NCBI GenBank assembly: GCA_029054245.1
Contig: JAIDFQ010000033.1
Location: 1 to 48,779 of the forward strand
Direction of reading: 5' to 3'
Length of the DNA: 48,779 nucleotides
From: Lachnospiraceae bacterium
GTDB lineage: Bacteria > Bacillota > Clostridia > Lachnospirales > Lachnospiraceae
Shown here: positions 1-8,014 of the stretch, piece after piece
Layout: each line of letters opens with the position of its first letter
Position numbering within the stretch: position 1 is the stretch's first letter
Program-made: the position numbers and the translations under genes
Notes under the pieces: model-generated
Told to the model about the DNA's origin: nothing
Databases searched by the model: none
Seen by the model: the letters and a program-made list of their open reading frames with translations, nothing else

Positions 1-73
1 CGGCTGTATCCTTCCCACTGCCGGGCGGATTGGGGACTTTCACCCGTTAGAACGTGTGCCCACCGGGCACACC

Positions 74-110
74 AAAAAAGGTGGCTCGCCTTCTGTCCTG
101 CCAGCCACCT
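74..110 (-). terminator. Intrinsic terminator of the small gene at 117-464
   Basis: Arms at 79-86 (AGGTGGCT) and 103-110 (AGCCACCT) form an 8-bp stem. On the minus strand the stem is followed by six T residues (complement of 74-79). It lies directly downstream of the 117-464 stop codon. Confidence 0.7.
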
Positions 111-116
111 CTTTGT

Positions 117-464
117 CTATCTGCTGAATTTTTCAAGAAACTCTTTTATACGGATACGCTTTTTTATAATGCCAAGTCCGTCAAGAACCTGTACGCTGTC
201 CACAAATCCCTGATAATATGCCCGCTGTTCCTCCTTGTAATGGGCATGATCCACCGCATCCATATAGTCCTCCAGAAACTCCCTGTCCTCTTTCGGCAGC
301 TTGGAAAGATATGCTTCAAATGCCTTCTGCTTCTTTTTCAGTTCCCGGCAGGCTGCTTTTGCTTCCTCCGTCTGGACGGAATACTCCCTGTCCTCTGATT
401 CGCTGCGCAGTTCCTCAAAGACATCCGACAATGTTTCAAAAACTTCATTCATGCTTGTTTCCAC
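117..464 (-). CDS. Small acidic helical protein of unknown function
   Basis: The 115-residue product is charged, rich in Glu and Lys, and predicted to be all helical, with no membrane segment and no Cys. The reading runs from METSMNEVF to a basic C-terminus with KKRIRIKEF. An alternative start is Met5. A stretch rich in purines (AGAAAGGTGG) sits just upstream of the first ATG and suits initiation there. It resembles the small (about 90-115 residue) hypothetical proteins common in Lachnospiraceae mobile elements, perhaps the DUF6809 group; that family name is a guess. Its neighbours (an XRE regulator and element debris) suggest accessory DNA. No function can be assigned. Confidence 0.6.
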   Translation of the reverse strand: METSMNEVFETLSDVFEELRSESEDREYSVQTEEAKAACRELKKKQKAFEAYLSKLPKEDREFLEDYMDAVDHAHYKEEQRAYYQGFVDSVQVLDGLGIIKKRIRIKEFLEKFSR

Positions 465-547
465 CTTTCTCTGTTAAAAATATTATTGTATTTTACAGGC
501 AGTATTATCAATCCCCAATTCTCTTTCCACAAGATAATTCCCTTACA

Positions 548-616
548 CTTCATCTTTAGAAGTATATTATCAACAATATTTCGTAAAATCAATGGTAGGG
601 AACTTCATCTTTAGAA
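548..616. repeat. Pair of 15-bp direct repeats upstream of the XRE gene
   Basis: ACTTCATCTTTAGAA occurs at 548-562 and again exactly at 602-616, 54 bp apart start to start, in the divergent region between the 117-464 gene and the XRE-type regulator. The placement suggests paired operator sites, probably for the adjacent regulator. Function is inferred. Confidence 0.55.
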
Positions 617-688
617 AGTTGGTGGTAGAATATTAAAATCTATTGGAATAAGGAAAACAACTCCAAAAACCTGATCGTTCAAAGGGTT

Positions 689-889
689 ATGGAACTGCGG
701 ACGGAAAGGAAGCTGTCACAGAAAGCCCTTGCCGAGCAGCTCCAGCTTGCCGGATATGAGTTTAGCGACCTGACCGTTTTACGGATTGAAAAAGGGACAA
801 GATTCGTCCCAGATTACGAAGTGGTGGCTCTGGCAGAGTTCTTCCATGTATCCTGCGAATACCTCTTAGGCGTACAGGACAAAAAATAA
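689..889 (+). CDS. XRE/Cro-type helix-turn-helix regulator
   Basis: A 66-residue DNA-binding protein with one HTH_3 fold: RTERKLSQKALAEQL is helices 1-2, SDLTVLRIEKGTRF the recognition region, and DYEVVALAEFFHVSCEYLLG the usual XRE C-terminal helices. The annotated ATG at 689 has a purine run (AAAGGG) only 2 nt upstream, too close for good initiation. The frame stays open upstream to a TAG at 626 and encodes NIKIYWNKENNSKNLIVQRV, which continues the HTH domain naturally. Translation may therefore start at the ATT codon at 632, after GGTGGT at 620-625, giving about 86 residues. It is probably the regulator of a mobile element and may bind the 15-bp repeats upstream. Confidence 0.75.
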   Translation: MELRTERKLSQKALAEQLQLAGYEFSDLTVLRIEKGTRFVPDYEVVALAEFFHVSCEYLLGVQDKK

Positions 890-908
890 GCGGCAATCTG
901 TTTTCACA

Positions 909-1215
909 TCACAGACTGCTGCTTAAATTTTTGTTGAACCGATAGCCAATGCCCCATACGGTCTGTATGTAAAGCGGCTTGCCCGGATTGTCCTCTATCT
1001 TTTCCCTTATATGGTGGATATGGCTCATGACAATATTGTAATCGCCGGAATACGGCTCCTGCCAGACGATATCATAGATCTGCTCTTTGCTGTATATTCT
1101 TCCCGGACTATTAGCTAATAAATATAAAATCTCAAACTCAATATGAGTAAGTCCATCTTCCCCATTTACACTGCTTCTTTCTTATACCGTACCTCTCCAA
1201 TCCTCCGTTCTATTC
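909..1215 (-). pseudogene. C-terminal remnant of an OmpR/PhoB-type response regulator
   Basis: Reading the minus strand to a TGA at 909-911 gives a winged-helix output domain: THIEFEILYLLANSPGRIYS, then KEQIYDIVWQEPYSGDYNIV, then MSHIHHIREKIEDNPGKPLY and IQTVWGIGYRFNKN. The part before it (RRIGEVRYKKEAV) is in another frame, so there is a frameshift near 1165-1175. The receiver domain with its phospho-acceptor Asp is absent. It is a dead fragment of a VanR/PhoB-like regulator, separate from the intact regulator at 6682-7365. No partner kinase remains beside it. Confidence 0.75.
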
Positions 1216-1308
1216 CAAAGGAAAAGAGGATTCATATTTGGGTTATTCCTTTTTTCACAATTACTTTATCGTTATGCAGCCTCTCTTTTAATGTTATATT
1301 CATTGTTT

Positions 1309-2331
1309 TCACTTCAATCCATACCATGCTATTACAATACATACAGTTATTCCAATCACAATAATATGCTTTTTCCATGTCAGCTTAAAATATCCAACAA
1401 ACTCCCGGATAAAAGCATTTAATGTAAAATACCATTTTGTTTTTGCGCCAAAACCCACACATCTTATTCCCTGTTGCTTTGCCAGTATTAACGCCCTGAA
1501 CACATGATAGGCAGTTGTGACAATAATAATTTGAGGCTTCTGTTTATTCATCAGTTCCCTTGAGAAACATAAATTTTCCTGTGTTGATACAGATTTCTGC
1601 TCCAAAATGATTTTTTCCACACCTACACCTTTCTCAAGTGCATAATCTGCCATAGCTTTACTTTCCGGAATATCCTCTCCTGAACCTTGCCCACCAGACA
1701 TGATCAGTACAGCATTTGGATTATAGCACAGCAATTCTATTCCTTTTTCAATTCGTGCTGCAAGTAAAGGCGTAACCCTACTCCCAATAATTCCTGCCCC
1801 CAGTACAATAATATAATCTGCGTCTCTTTTCTTTTTTAGGTGAAAAAGATTGAATACTGCGGAAAGTGAATACACTGCCAGCAACGATAATACATACACT
1901 GCTATGCAACTGATAATTGTATAGAGCATTGTACCCAATGTATTCTGTCCTAAATTTCCAATTGCCGGACAGACCACCAGATAAATACACAGTAGGACAG
2001 AAAACAACATCGACAATAGATTTGTCGGTTTTATCCCCTCATGCCTAATAACCCTTATCCCTTCTACAAAAAACACAAGGATCAGACTTACTGGAAACAC
2101 AACAACACCGCCTACCGCCAAAACAAACATAACAACCAATATTCCAATCACTAAATCATACGCTGCCAGCCATTCTGAATATTGGTATAAGACCAGAAGC
2201 AGAAATACCGACAGGCATGCCACCATAATCAAAAATGAGGCTCCACTCCATAATGTTCTGGGATCATGCAGCATAATTCCTGCAAATATGCAGATTGAAA
2301 TAAAAAATACAAAAAATGCAAACTGACACAT
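1309..2331 (-). CDS. YdcF-like (DUF218) membrane protein
   Basis: A 340-residue protein with about six hydrophobic segments in its N-terminal half and a cytoplasm- or surface-facing DUF218 domain from about residue 170 (DADYIIVLGAGI, MSGGQGSGEDIPESKAMADY, EQKSVSTQENL, IVTTAYHVFRAL), then one C-terminal hydrophobic segment (about 320-338). YdcF/SanA/ElyC relatives act in envelope or peptidoglycan precursor metabolism, but their reaction is poorly defined. The ATG at 2331 is chosen because GGGGG lies a few bases upstream; the frame is open to 2385. It follows the FtsX permease by about 150 bp in the same direction and could be the last gene of that module. Confidence 0.8.
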   Translation of the reverse strand: MCQFAFFVFFISICIFAGIMLHDPRTLWSGASFLIMVACLSVFLLLVLYQYSEWLAAYDLVIGILVVMFVLAVGGVVVFPVSLILVFFVEGIRVIRHEGIKPTNLLSMLFSVLLCIYLVVCPAIGNLGQNTLGTMLYTIISCIAVYVLSLLAVYSLSAVFNLFHLKKKRDADYIIVLGAGIIGSRVTPLLAARIEKGIELLCYNPNAVLIMSGGQGSGEDIPESKAMADYALEKGVGVEKIILEQKSVSTQENLCFSRELMNKQKPQIIIVTTAYHVFRALILAKQQGIRCVGFGAKTKWYFTLNAFIREFVGYFKLTWKKHIIVIGITVCIVIAWYGLK

Positions 2332-2479
2332 AACGCCCCCATCCTTCAAAAAGAATAATGTCATTACTTTACCCCCAATAACCAAATGTAATTCGTTGCT
2401 AAATAAAACTATTACTTTATATTCTTCTACTGCACGACAGCTTTTCCATCGTGCAGCAGATTTTTATCATTTATTCCTG

Positions 2480-4810
2480 TTACAATTCATTGATCGTTGC
2501 TGTAATCGGCATGTTTCTAATCCGCTTTGCAGGTGCATATACTGCTGCCGCAGCAGAAACTGTATCGAATACAACAATAATAACAATCAAAACGATCGGC
2601 AAGCTCCACTGGCTTCCAAAATACCGTGTGACCAGTTTCACATACAAAAAGCGGCTTAAAACAATTCCTGTGCCACTGCCGACGATAAGACCGGAGACAG
2701 CGTAAGTAAAGGCTTCCGCAGCAATCATCCGGGTAAGCTGTTCCCCATCCATACCAACCGCCCTCATAGCTCCATACTGCTTTATCCGGGCAGTTACACT
2801 CATAGAAATGCTGTTGATGATGTTAAACAGCGTAATCATCGCAATGATTGCCATAAAACTATACAGCAGAAATTTCGCAGCCAGCCAGGTATTGGCATCT
2901 TCCTGATTGCGCTGACGCTCATCCGTAAAAATAACATCGCTTCCCGCAAGACTGTTGATCTGTTTTACCGTTTCATCCGCAGCCTGTCTGCTTAATTGTA
3001 TCCCTATCATACTGTAATTTTCTTCCCCTGTCAGCCGGGCAAACGTTTCCTGTGAGCAGATGATGCTGTATTCGCTGGGATACAGCCCACTGGATATGCC
3101 GCATACCACCTCGATTTCCTGTCCCGCTATCTGAATAACGTCTCCCACTTTGATCGGATTATCTTTATTCAAAACTGTCATAGCCTTGCCGCTGTCCCCA
3201 TACACTTCCGATAAATTTCCCTCCACAAGACTCTCCTCTGCACAGTCCAGCATATACTCACTGTATGACGTTATATTGACATGATCGATTTCCTGCCGCG
3301 AAGAAGCAGCCGGCACATGCTCTGTATAGGAACTGCCCCAAACATGCTCTACACCGGTAATCCTGCTGATTACATCGCTTAAACCCTGATCCAGTACACG
3401 CTCATTTGCATAGCCTGTAAGGCTAATATCCGCCTGCCATGACCGCATGGAAGGAAACAGCTCATACGCAAAATCCAACCCTACGGAAATGCAGAGAAAC
3501 AGTATAATACTGAGTGAAAAGCTGGCTGTCAATAAAAACCAGTTTTTCTTAGATGCTGTTGCATGATGAATACCCAGTGTCCTTTCAACCTTTCTGATCT
3601 TCCGTTTTCTTGTATGGCGTACCGAAAGCGCCGTATCCGAATTTCCGGAAACCGCTGCCATCGGGGAAACTTTAGATGCACGTTTTGCAGGAGACTGCGC
3701 TGCCAGCAGGACAGTTACAATTCCAACCGCCGCCCCGCTGATCAGCCCGACGGGACTTAAGGCAAATACCGGCATAGCGGCGAATTCACCGCCAACTCCG
3801 TAACGTAAGAATGCACAAATACCCCATTCAATTGCCGTACCTGTGACCAATCCAACAGGCACAGCCGTTTTGCACCAGTTTAACGCTTCCAGCCGCACAT
3901 ACCGGATAATCTGCTGGCGGCTTGCACCAATACAGCGCATCATTCCAAAAAATTTTGTCCGCTGCGCTACATTACTGTTCATACTGCCGGAAATCATCAA
4001 TACGCCAGCCAATAATACTAAAATGAACAAGACTGCTGCTATTCCGTAAATATTATGCATAGATTTATTGCTGCTTTGTCCGGCAAGACCCATAATTGCT
4101 GTATTTTCCGAAATATTTTCCTCCGGCAGATCATACTGCTGCCTGATTTCCGAGGTGATACCGGATGCCTTTGACACATCCTGAAATTGAATATAACAAC
4201 TCGGGTTAATCGGAATATGGTTCTGTTCCATGATTGAGATATACGCATCCCGCATCATATATACAGCAACCATATAGGTCTGCCCCTGATAATATTCCGC
4301 GTCATCCGACCCAAAACCGCATACCGTAAAATCCGTATCCCCCGAAGGTGTCTTCACCGTCACATGGTCACCAATCTTTACATCTAACGCAAGGCGCGCA
4401 TTAGAACTAAGCATAATGTCATTGTCACCCTGCGGCAGACTGCCTTCTTCCAGGGCATTGACAAGCTCTGCCAGATAAATACTATCAGCGCCGTATAATG
4501 CAGCTTTTTTCTCCCCGATATAGAAAGGCTGGTCTGCGTCTGTGTTAAATGTTTCCGACCAGCCGATGGCGGCAACATCCGGACGCCGACTGATTTCTTC
4601 TGCTGTATCCTGCGAGATATTTTCCAACTGGATATGCCAGTTTCCATGTTTCTGCTTAAGCCCCTCACTTGATGTTCGAATCCACATATCCGCCACACTG
4701 AAAATCGTAGTGACAAGCAGCACGGAAATAATAACACAGAAAATCGTCATCCGGTTCTGCCGTTTCCGCACCTTACCCGAAATAGACACAAGGTTTAAAT
4801 AACTTTTCAT
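2480..4810 (-). CDS. FtsX-family ABC transporter permease
   Basis: A 776-residue permease with duplicated architecture. There is an N-terminal membrane helix (about 20-45), an extracellular domain, and a first FtsX domain (about 255-375) containing KFFGMMRCIGASRQQIIRY. Then come another helix (about 425-450), a second extracellular domain, and a second FtsX domain (about 650-770) containing KQYGAMRAVGMDGEQLTRM. The start at 4810 overlaps the stop of the ATPase gene in an ATGA, with GAGGTG about 6 nt upstream. Such permeases pair with a LolD/MacB-type ATPase. With the adjacent two-component system they usually sense and resist antimicrobial peptides or envelope stress (Bce/Vra-like). The substrate here is unknown. 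Confidence 0.9.
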   Translation of the reverse strand: MKSYLNLVSISGKVRKRQNRMTIFCVIISVLLVTTIFSVADMWIRTSSEGLKQKHGNWHIQLENISQDTAEEISRRPDVAAIGWSETFNTDADQPFYIGEKKAALYGADSIYLAELVNALEEGSLPQGDNDIMLSSNARLALDVKIGDHVTVKTPSGDTDFTVCGFGSDDAEYYQGQTYMVAVYMMRDAYISIMEQNHIPINPSCYIQFQDVSKASGITSEIRQQYDLPEENISENTAIMGLAGQSSNKSMHNIYGIAAVLFILVLLAGVLMISGSMNSNVAQRTKFFGMMRCIGASRQQIIRYVRLEALNWCKTAVPVGLVTGTAIEWGICAFLRYGVGGEFAAMPVFALSPVGLISGAAVGIVTVLLAAQSPAKRASKVSPMAAVSGNSDTALSVRHTRKRKIRKVERTLGIHHATASKKNWFLLTASFSLSIILFLCISVGLDFAYELFPSMRSWQADISLTGYANERVLDQGLSDVISRITGVEHVWGSSYTEHVPAASSRQEIDHVNITSYSEYMLDCAEESLVEGNLSEVYGDSGKAMTVLNKDNPIKVGDVIQIAGQEIEVVCGISSGLYPSEYSIICSQETFARLTGEENYSMIGIQLSRQAADETVKQINSLAGSDVIFTDERQRNQEDANTWLAAKFLLYSFMAIIAMITLFNIINSISMSVTARIKQYGAMRAVGMDGEQLTRMIAAEAFTYAVSGLIVGSGTGIVLSRFLYVKLVTRYFGSQWSLPIVLIVIIVVFDTVSAAAAVYAPAKRIRNMPITATINEL

Positions 4811-5490
4811 TCCCTGCACCTCCCCAAATCAGTAAGTTCCCCGTCTGATACCTGCAGGATACGGTCTGCCGTCTGTGCAATGCTGCGGCTGTGTGTGATC
4901 ATAATAATTGTCTGCTCATACTTCTTTGATGCTTCTTTTAACAGCGCGATCACTTCGCTGGTATTCTGCGAATCTAAATTTCCCGTCGGCTCGTCCGCAA
5001 GGATTAAAGCCGGGCGGGTAAACAAAGCACGCCCGATCGCCACTCTCTGCTGCTGTCCGCCGGACAACTGGCTGGGCAGATGATTCCGGCGTTCTTTCAA
5101 ATTCAATACATCCAGTAAATCCTCCAGATATTTTTTGTTTGGCTTCTGGTAATCCAAAAGTACCGGAAAGATAATATTCTGCTCCACCGTCAGTTCGGGA
5201 ACAAGGTTAAATGCCTGAAAGATAAATCCAATGTTCCGGCGGCGGAATACGGTAAGATGCCTTTCTTTCATGGAAAACGTATCTTTTCCATCAATCATTA
5301 CTTTGCCGGAAGTAGGCACATCCAATGCGCCCAGCATATTAAGCAGCGTACTTTTGCCGGAACCGGATTCTCCTACTACCGCAACAAATTCTCCCTTCGG
5401 AACTGAAAAACTGACATTTTTCAAAGCACGGACAGCAGTTTCCCCTGCTCCATAAGTTTTTGAAATTCCATTCACTTCCAATAAATTCAT
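4807..5490 (-). CDS. ABC transporter ATP-binding protein (LolD/MacB/BceA type)
   Basis: A 227-residue nucleotide-binding subunit. It has Walker A GESGSGKST (about 40), the Q-loop region FIFQAFNLVPELTVEQNI, signature LSGGQQQRVAIGRAL, Walker B ALILADEPTGNLD, and the switch His in MITHSRS. The start MNLLEVNGISKTYG at 5490 has AGGAGG at 5496-5501 (minus strand), so the longer open frame to 5565 is not used. It is translationally coupled to the permease downstream. Together they form a type VII (mechanotransmission) ABC system driven by cytoplasmic ATP. Confidence 0.95.
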   Translation of the reverse strand: MNLLEVNGISKTYGAGETAVRALKNVSFSVPKGEFVAVVGESGSGKSTLLNMLGALDVPTSGKVMIDGKDTFSMKERHLTVFRRRNIGFIFQAFNLVPELTVEQNIIFPVLLDYQKPNKKYLEDLLDVLNLKERRNHLPSQLSGGQQQRVAIGRALFTRPALILADEPTGNLDSQNTSEVIALLKEASKKYEQTIIMITHSRSIAQTADRILQVSDGELTDLGRCRE

Positions 5491-5634
5491 GTTATGCCTC
5501 CTGTTACTTTTTTGTTCTGATAAAGTCATGGGTGTTATTCCTCCTTCTGCAAAGAAGTATAACACCCAATCCTTACTCTGATATTTCTCTAAACCGACAA
5601 TTCTGTAATGTTCTCCTCCAAAACAAATTTCTTA

Positions 5635-6669
5635 TTATTTTGTAGTTTCTAAAATATTTATAATAAATGCGCTCCCTTTTCCCAAAACACTGTCTACTTT
5701 AATATTGCCGCCATGCAGTTCAACAATCGTCTTTGCCAGAGGCAGTCCAAGTCCAATCCCCTGTATATCTTTAGAAAAACGGCTGCGGTAAAAACGCTTA
5801 AAAATATGATAGACATCCTCGGAATGTATGCCGCATCCATTATCTTCCACTGCAATCTGCAGCATATCCGGCATCTGTTTCCATCCAACACAGATATGTT
5901 TTCCTGCATCCGTATGGTCAAAAGCATTTTTTACAAGATTGCTGACCGCTTCTATCATCCATTCACGGTCACAAAAAAGCGTAATGTCATCATCTCCGGA
6001 AAGGATAAGCTCTTTCTGCTCCTGTTTTGCACGATATGCAAAATGCTGTTCAATATCATGCATCATGTCAGACACATTCTCAAAATTTTTTTCAAGCATA
6101 ATCGTTCCTGCATCTAATCTGGTAATTTTCAACAGGTTTTGTACCAAGCTTTCAATGCGGTCAAGTTCCTGCTCTGACAAAATGGTAAATTCCTTTAAGT
6201 CCGGAAGATTTTCTGTTTCACTTTGTAAAATACCATTATAAATATTAAGAGCAGCAAGCGGTGTTTTCAACTGGTGGGAAATATCCGATATGGTATCCTT
6301 CAGAAATTCCTTTGTCCGAAACTCGTTCTCTATATGTGCGTTCAATACCGACACCAGCGTGTTAACCGAATGGAAAAGCCTGTACATTTCACCCTCATCA
6401 TCACATTCAATGCGGGCATCCGTATCTCCTATAAGGTAATCATCTATTTCTGCCACTGCTGTTTCCATGATTTTATGCTGCTTATGAAAGTAGCATAAGC
6501 AGAGAAATAGAATTCCACATCCCATAAACAGAGAAAGAATAAAGAGTGCAAGCTGGCAATTTCCGTGAAATCTCCACAATATAACCTGTGACAGAATCGT
6601 ATTGCAAAATAAAAACAGGGACATTCCGATAAATAGTGCCTTAATACTTTTGTTTGTAAATATCCTCAT
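5635..6669 (-). CDS. Sensor histidine kinase, intramembrane-sensing type
   Basis: A 344-residue kinase with two membrane helices (about 11-32 and 41-62) joined by a loop of only about eight residues, so there is no real extracellular sensor. It has a HisKA box SDISHQLKTPLAALN with phospho-acceptor His132, then HATPase_c motifs: N-box LVKNAFDHT, G1 VEDNGCGI, F-box FKRFYRS and G2 GIGLGLPLAKTIVELHGG. This layout fits BceS-like kinases, which are activated by their partner ABC transporter rather than by direct ligand binding. It follows the response regulator gene by 12 bp in the same operon. Confidence 0.92.
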   Translation of the reverse strand: MRIFTNKSIKALFIGMSLFLFCNTILSQVILWRFHGNCQLALFILSLFMGCGILFLCLCYFHKQHKIMETAVAEIDDYLIGDTDARIECDDEGEMYRLFHSVNTLVSVLNAHIENEFRTKEFLKDTISDISHQLKTPLAALNIYNGILQSETENLPDLKEFTILSEQELDRIESLVQNLLKITRLDAGTIMLEKNFENVSDMMHDIEQHFAYRAKQEQKELILSGDDDITLFCDREWMIEAVSNLVKNAFDHTDAGKHICVGWKQMPDMLQIAVEDNGCGIHSEDVYHIFKRFYRSRFSKDIQGIGLGLPLAKTIVELHGGNIKVDSVLGKGSAFIINILETTK

Positions 6670-6681
6670 AAAAATACCCCA

Positions 6682-7365
6682 TCAAATAATATTCCATTTA
6701 TATCCCATACGTCTTACAGTCAAAATCATTTGCGGATCGCTGGGGTTGTCCTCAACTTTTGTCCGCAGTCTGCGAATATAGACATTTAGCGTATTGTTAT
6801 CTATATAATTTCCTTCATTATCCCACAGGTTTTCTAAAATCTGCTCTTTAGAAAGCACTGTACCCGGATTTTGCATAAACAGACACAGCAGCTTATATTC
6901 TCCTGCCGTCAAATCCAAAAGCTCTCCATTTTTATAAACCTTTCCCTGTGTCAAAATCGCCTTTAAACCATTAGAATGAATTTCTGTTTCTGTCTGGCTA
7001 AAATCACCTGCACGTCTTAACAGCGCATTGATCCGGGATAACAGCACTCCCAATTTAAAAGGCTTTGTAATATAGTCATCACCACCCATATCCAATCCCA
7101 TAATAATATTTACTTCCTCATCTGATGCTGTCAGAAAAATAATGGGTACTTTTGAAGTCTGGCGGACTTTTTCGCATATTTCAAAACCGGAACCGTCAGG
7201 AAGTGAAACATCTAAGATTAACAAGTCATACTTCCCCTCTGCCCAGACAGTAGCCACTTCTTTTATCGTCCTTGCCACTTCCAATCCATAGCCTTGCTTG
7301 CGGAGTGCGAAGGAAAGCCCGTTAATCAGGCTTAAATCATCTTCCAGCAATAATATATTACTCAT
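6682..7365 (-). CDS. OmpR/PhoB-family response regulator
   Basis: A 227-residue protein with an N-terminal receiver (acidic pair E8, D9, D10; phospho-acceptor Asp52 in LLILDVSLPDG; Thr in IFLTASDEE; Lys in YITKPF) and a C-terminal winged helix (LTAGEYKLLCLFMQNPGTVL, NTLNVYIRRLRTKVED, TVRRMGYKWNI). The start at 7365 (MSNILLLEDD) has AAAGGAG about 8 nt upstream; the open frame extends to 7398. It is the first gene of a regulator-kinase-ATPase-permease module and presumably activates the transporter genes. Confidence 0.93.
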   Translation of the reverse strand: MSNILLLEDDLSLINGLSFALRKQGYGLEVARTIKEVATVWAEGKYDLLILDVSLPDGSGFEICEKVRQTSKVPIIFLTASDEEVNIIMGLDMGGDDYITKPFKLGVLLSRINALLRRAGDFSQTETEIHSNGLKAILTQGKVYKNGELLDLTAGEYKLLCLFMQNPGTVLSKEQILENLWDNEGNYIDNNTLNVYIRRLRTKVEDNPSDPQMILTVRRMGYKWNII

Positions 7366-7453
7366 AATCCTGCTCCTTTCTTTTTCCCACCTACCCATTC
7401 GTTGGCTTCTTTACATATAATATATCCATACCATTTTTACTCTTTTCCAAAAT

Positions 7454-7648
7454 TCACAATATTCTATGTCTTTTCATCCTCTCTTCTCTTATGCGGGCAT
7501 CCGCTGGTTTCTCTGCATCTTTTGGTATCATCCAAACCCTGCTAAACCTAATTGCTCCGGCTACCCTTTCCTCTAAACATAAGCGTTGTATTCTCCGTTC
7601 CGAAATCCCCCATTTTAAAGATGCTTCTTTTACCGATATATATTCCAT
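7454..7648 (-). CDS. Small HTH (excisionase/MerR-like) DNA-binding protein
   Basis: A 64-residue basic protein. ISVKEASLKWGISERRIQRL is a MerR/excisionase-type HTH, followed by a wing (GAIRFSRVWMIPKDAEKP) and a charged tail. GGAGGG lies 6-11 nt upstream of the ATG. Its promoter is covered by a 26-bp perfect palindrome, so it is probably autoregulated or controlled by a dimeric repressor. Such small proteins are common in Firmicute mobile elements and regulate element genes or excision. It lies immediately upstream of the two-component system and reads the same way. Confidence 0.75.
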   Translation of the reverse strand: MEYISVKEASLKWGISERRIQRLCLEERVAGAIRFSRVWMIPKDAEKPADARIREERMKRHRIL

Positions 7649-7672
7649 TTCTATCCCTCCATCTTTTATCCA

Positions 7673-7701
7673 ATATTAGACGTTTAAACGTCTAATATCA
7701 A
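7673..7701 (-). promoter_or_regulatory. Promoter completely covered by a palindromic operator
   Basis: On the minus strand TTGATA (7701-7696), a 17-nt spacer and TAATAT (7678-7673) form a near-consensus promoter for the 7454-7648 gene. Positions 7673-7698 are a perfect 26-bp palindrome with centre TTTAAA (half ATATTAGACGTTT), so the operator spans almost the whole promoter. A bound dimer would exclude RNA polymerase. Confidence 0.75.
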
Positions 7702-7737
7702 GTAGAAACTCATTTTTTTAAAAATTTAATAATTTGC

Positions 7738-7801
7738 GACACACCCTCCGGGAGTGTCGTGGGTAGAATAGCAAGCACTGCCCATGTCCGGACACATGGG
7801 C
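7738..7801. other. Two consecutive inverted repeats, candidate oriT of the mob remnant
   Basis: CGACAC (7738-7743) pairs with GTGTCG (7754-7759), with CCC/GGG extending the stem inward. GCCCATGT (7780-7787) pairs with ACATGGGC (7794-7801). They sit upstream of the mob promoter and the mobC start, where oriT normally lies in mobC-relaxase modules. No nic site is recognised, so the role is inferred. Confidence 0.35.
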
Positions 7802-7901
7802 GAAATTCATCATTCCGTCCTACCGTCCGTTTGATGAAATTTCCATAGGGAAGTGTCCCTAACCCTCTTTGGTTTTCTTTCCGTCTTTTCTCTGCCAGTC
7901 C

Positions 7902-7930
7902 TTGACCTTTATCCGCAGATTTGCTACAAT
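7902..7930 (+). promoter_or_regulatory. Probable sigma-A promoter of the mobilization remnant
   Basis: TTGACC (7902-7907), 17-nt spacer, TACAAT (7925-7930), reading toward the mobC fragment at 8015. The stretch 7649-8014 has no other gene; it holds the palindromic promoter, the two inverted repeats and this promoter. Confidence 0.6.
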
Positions 7931-8014
7931 AGCACATGGATAAGTCTATCCAAAACAATTGAACAGACACGAAACCAGACTGTTGTAAACCAGACAAGTT
8001 ACAGCAGTTTTTTT

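Noticed and set aside
1-116. Open plus-strand frame at the left edge reading RADWGLSPVRTCAHRAH
   Set aside because: It has no start inside the window, no domain I recognise, and overlaps the terminator of the 117-464 gene, so it is not listed as a gene.
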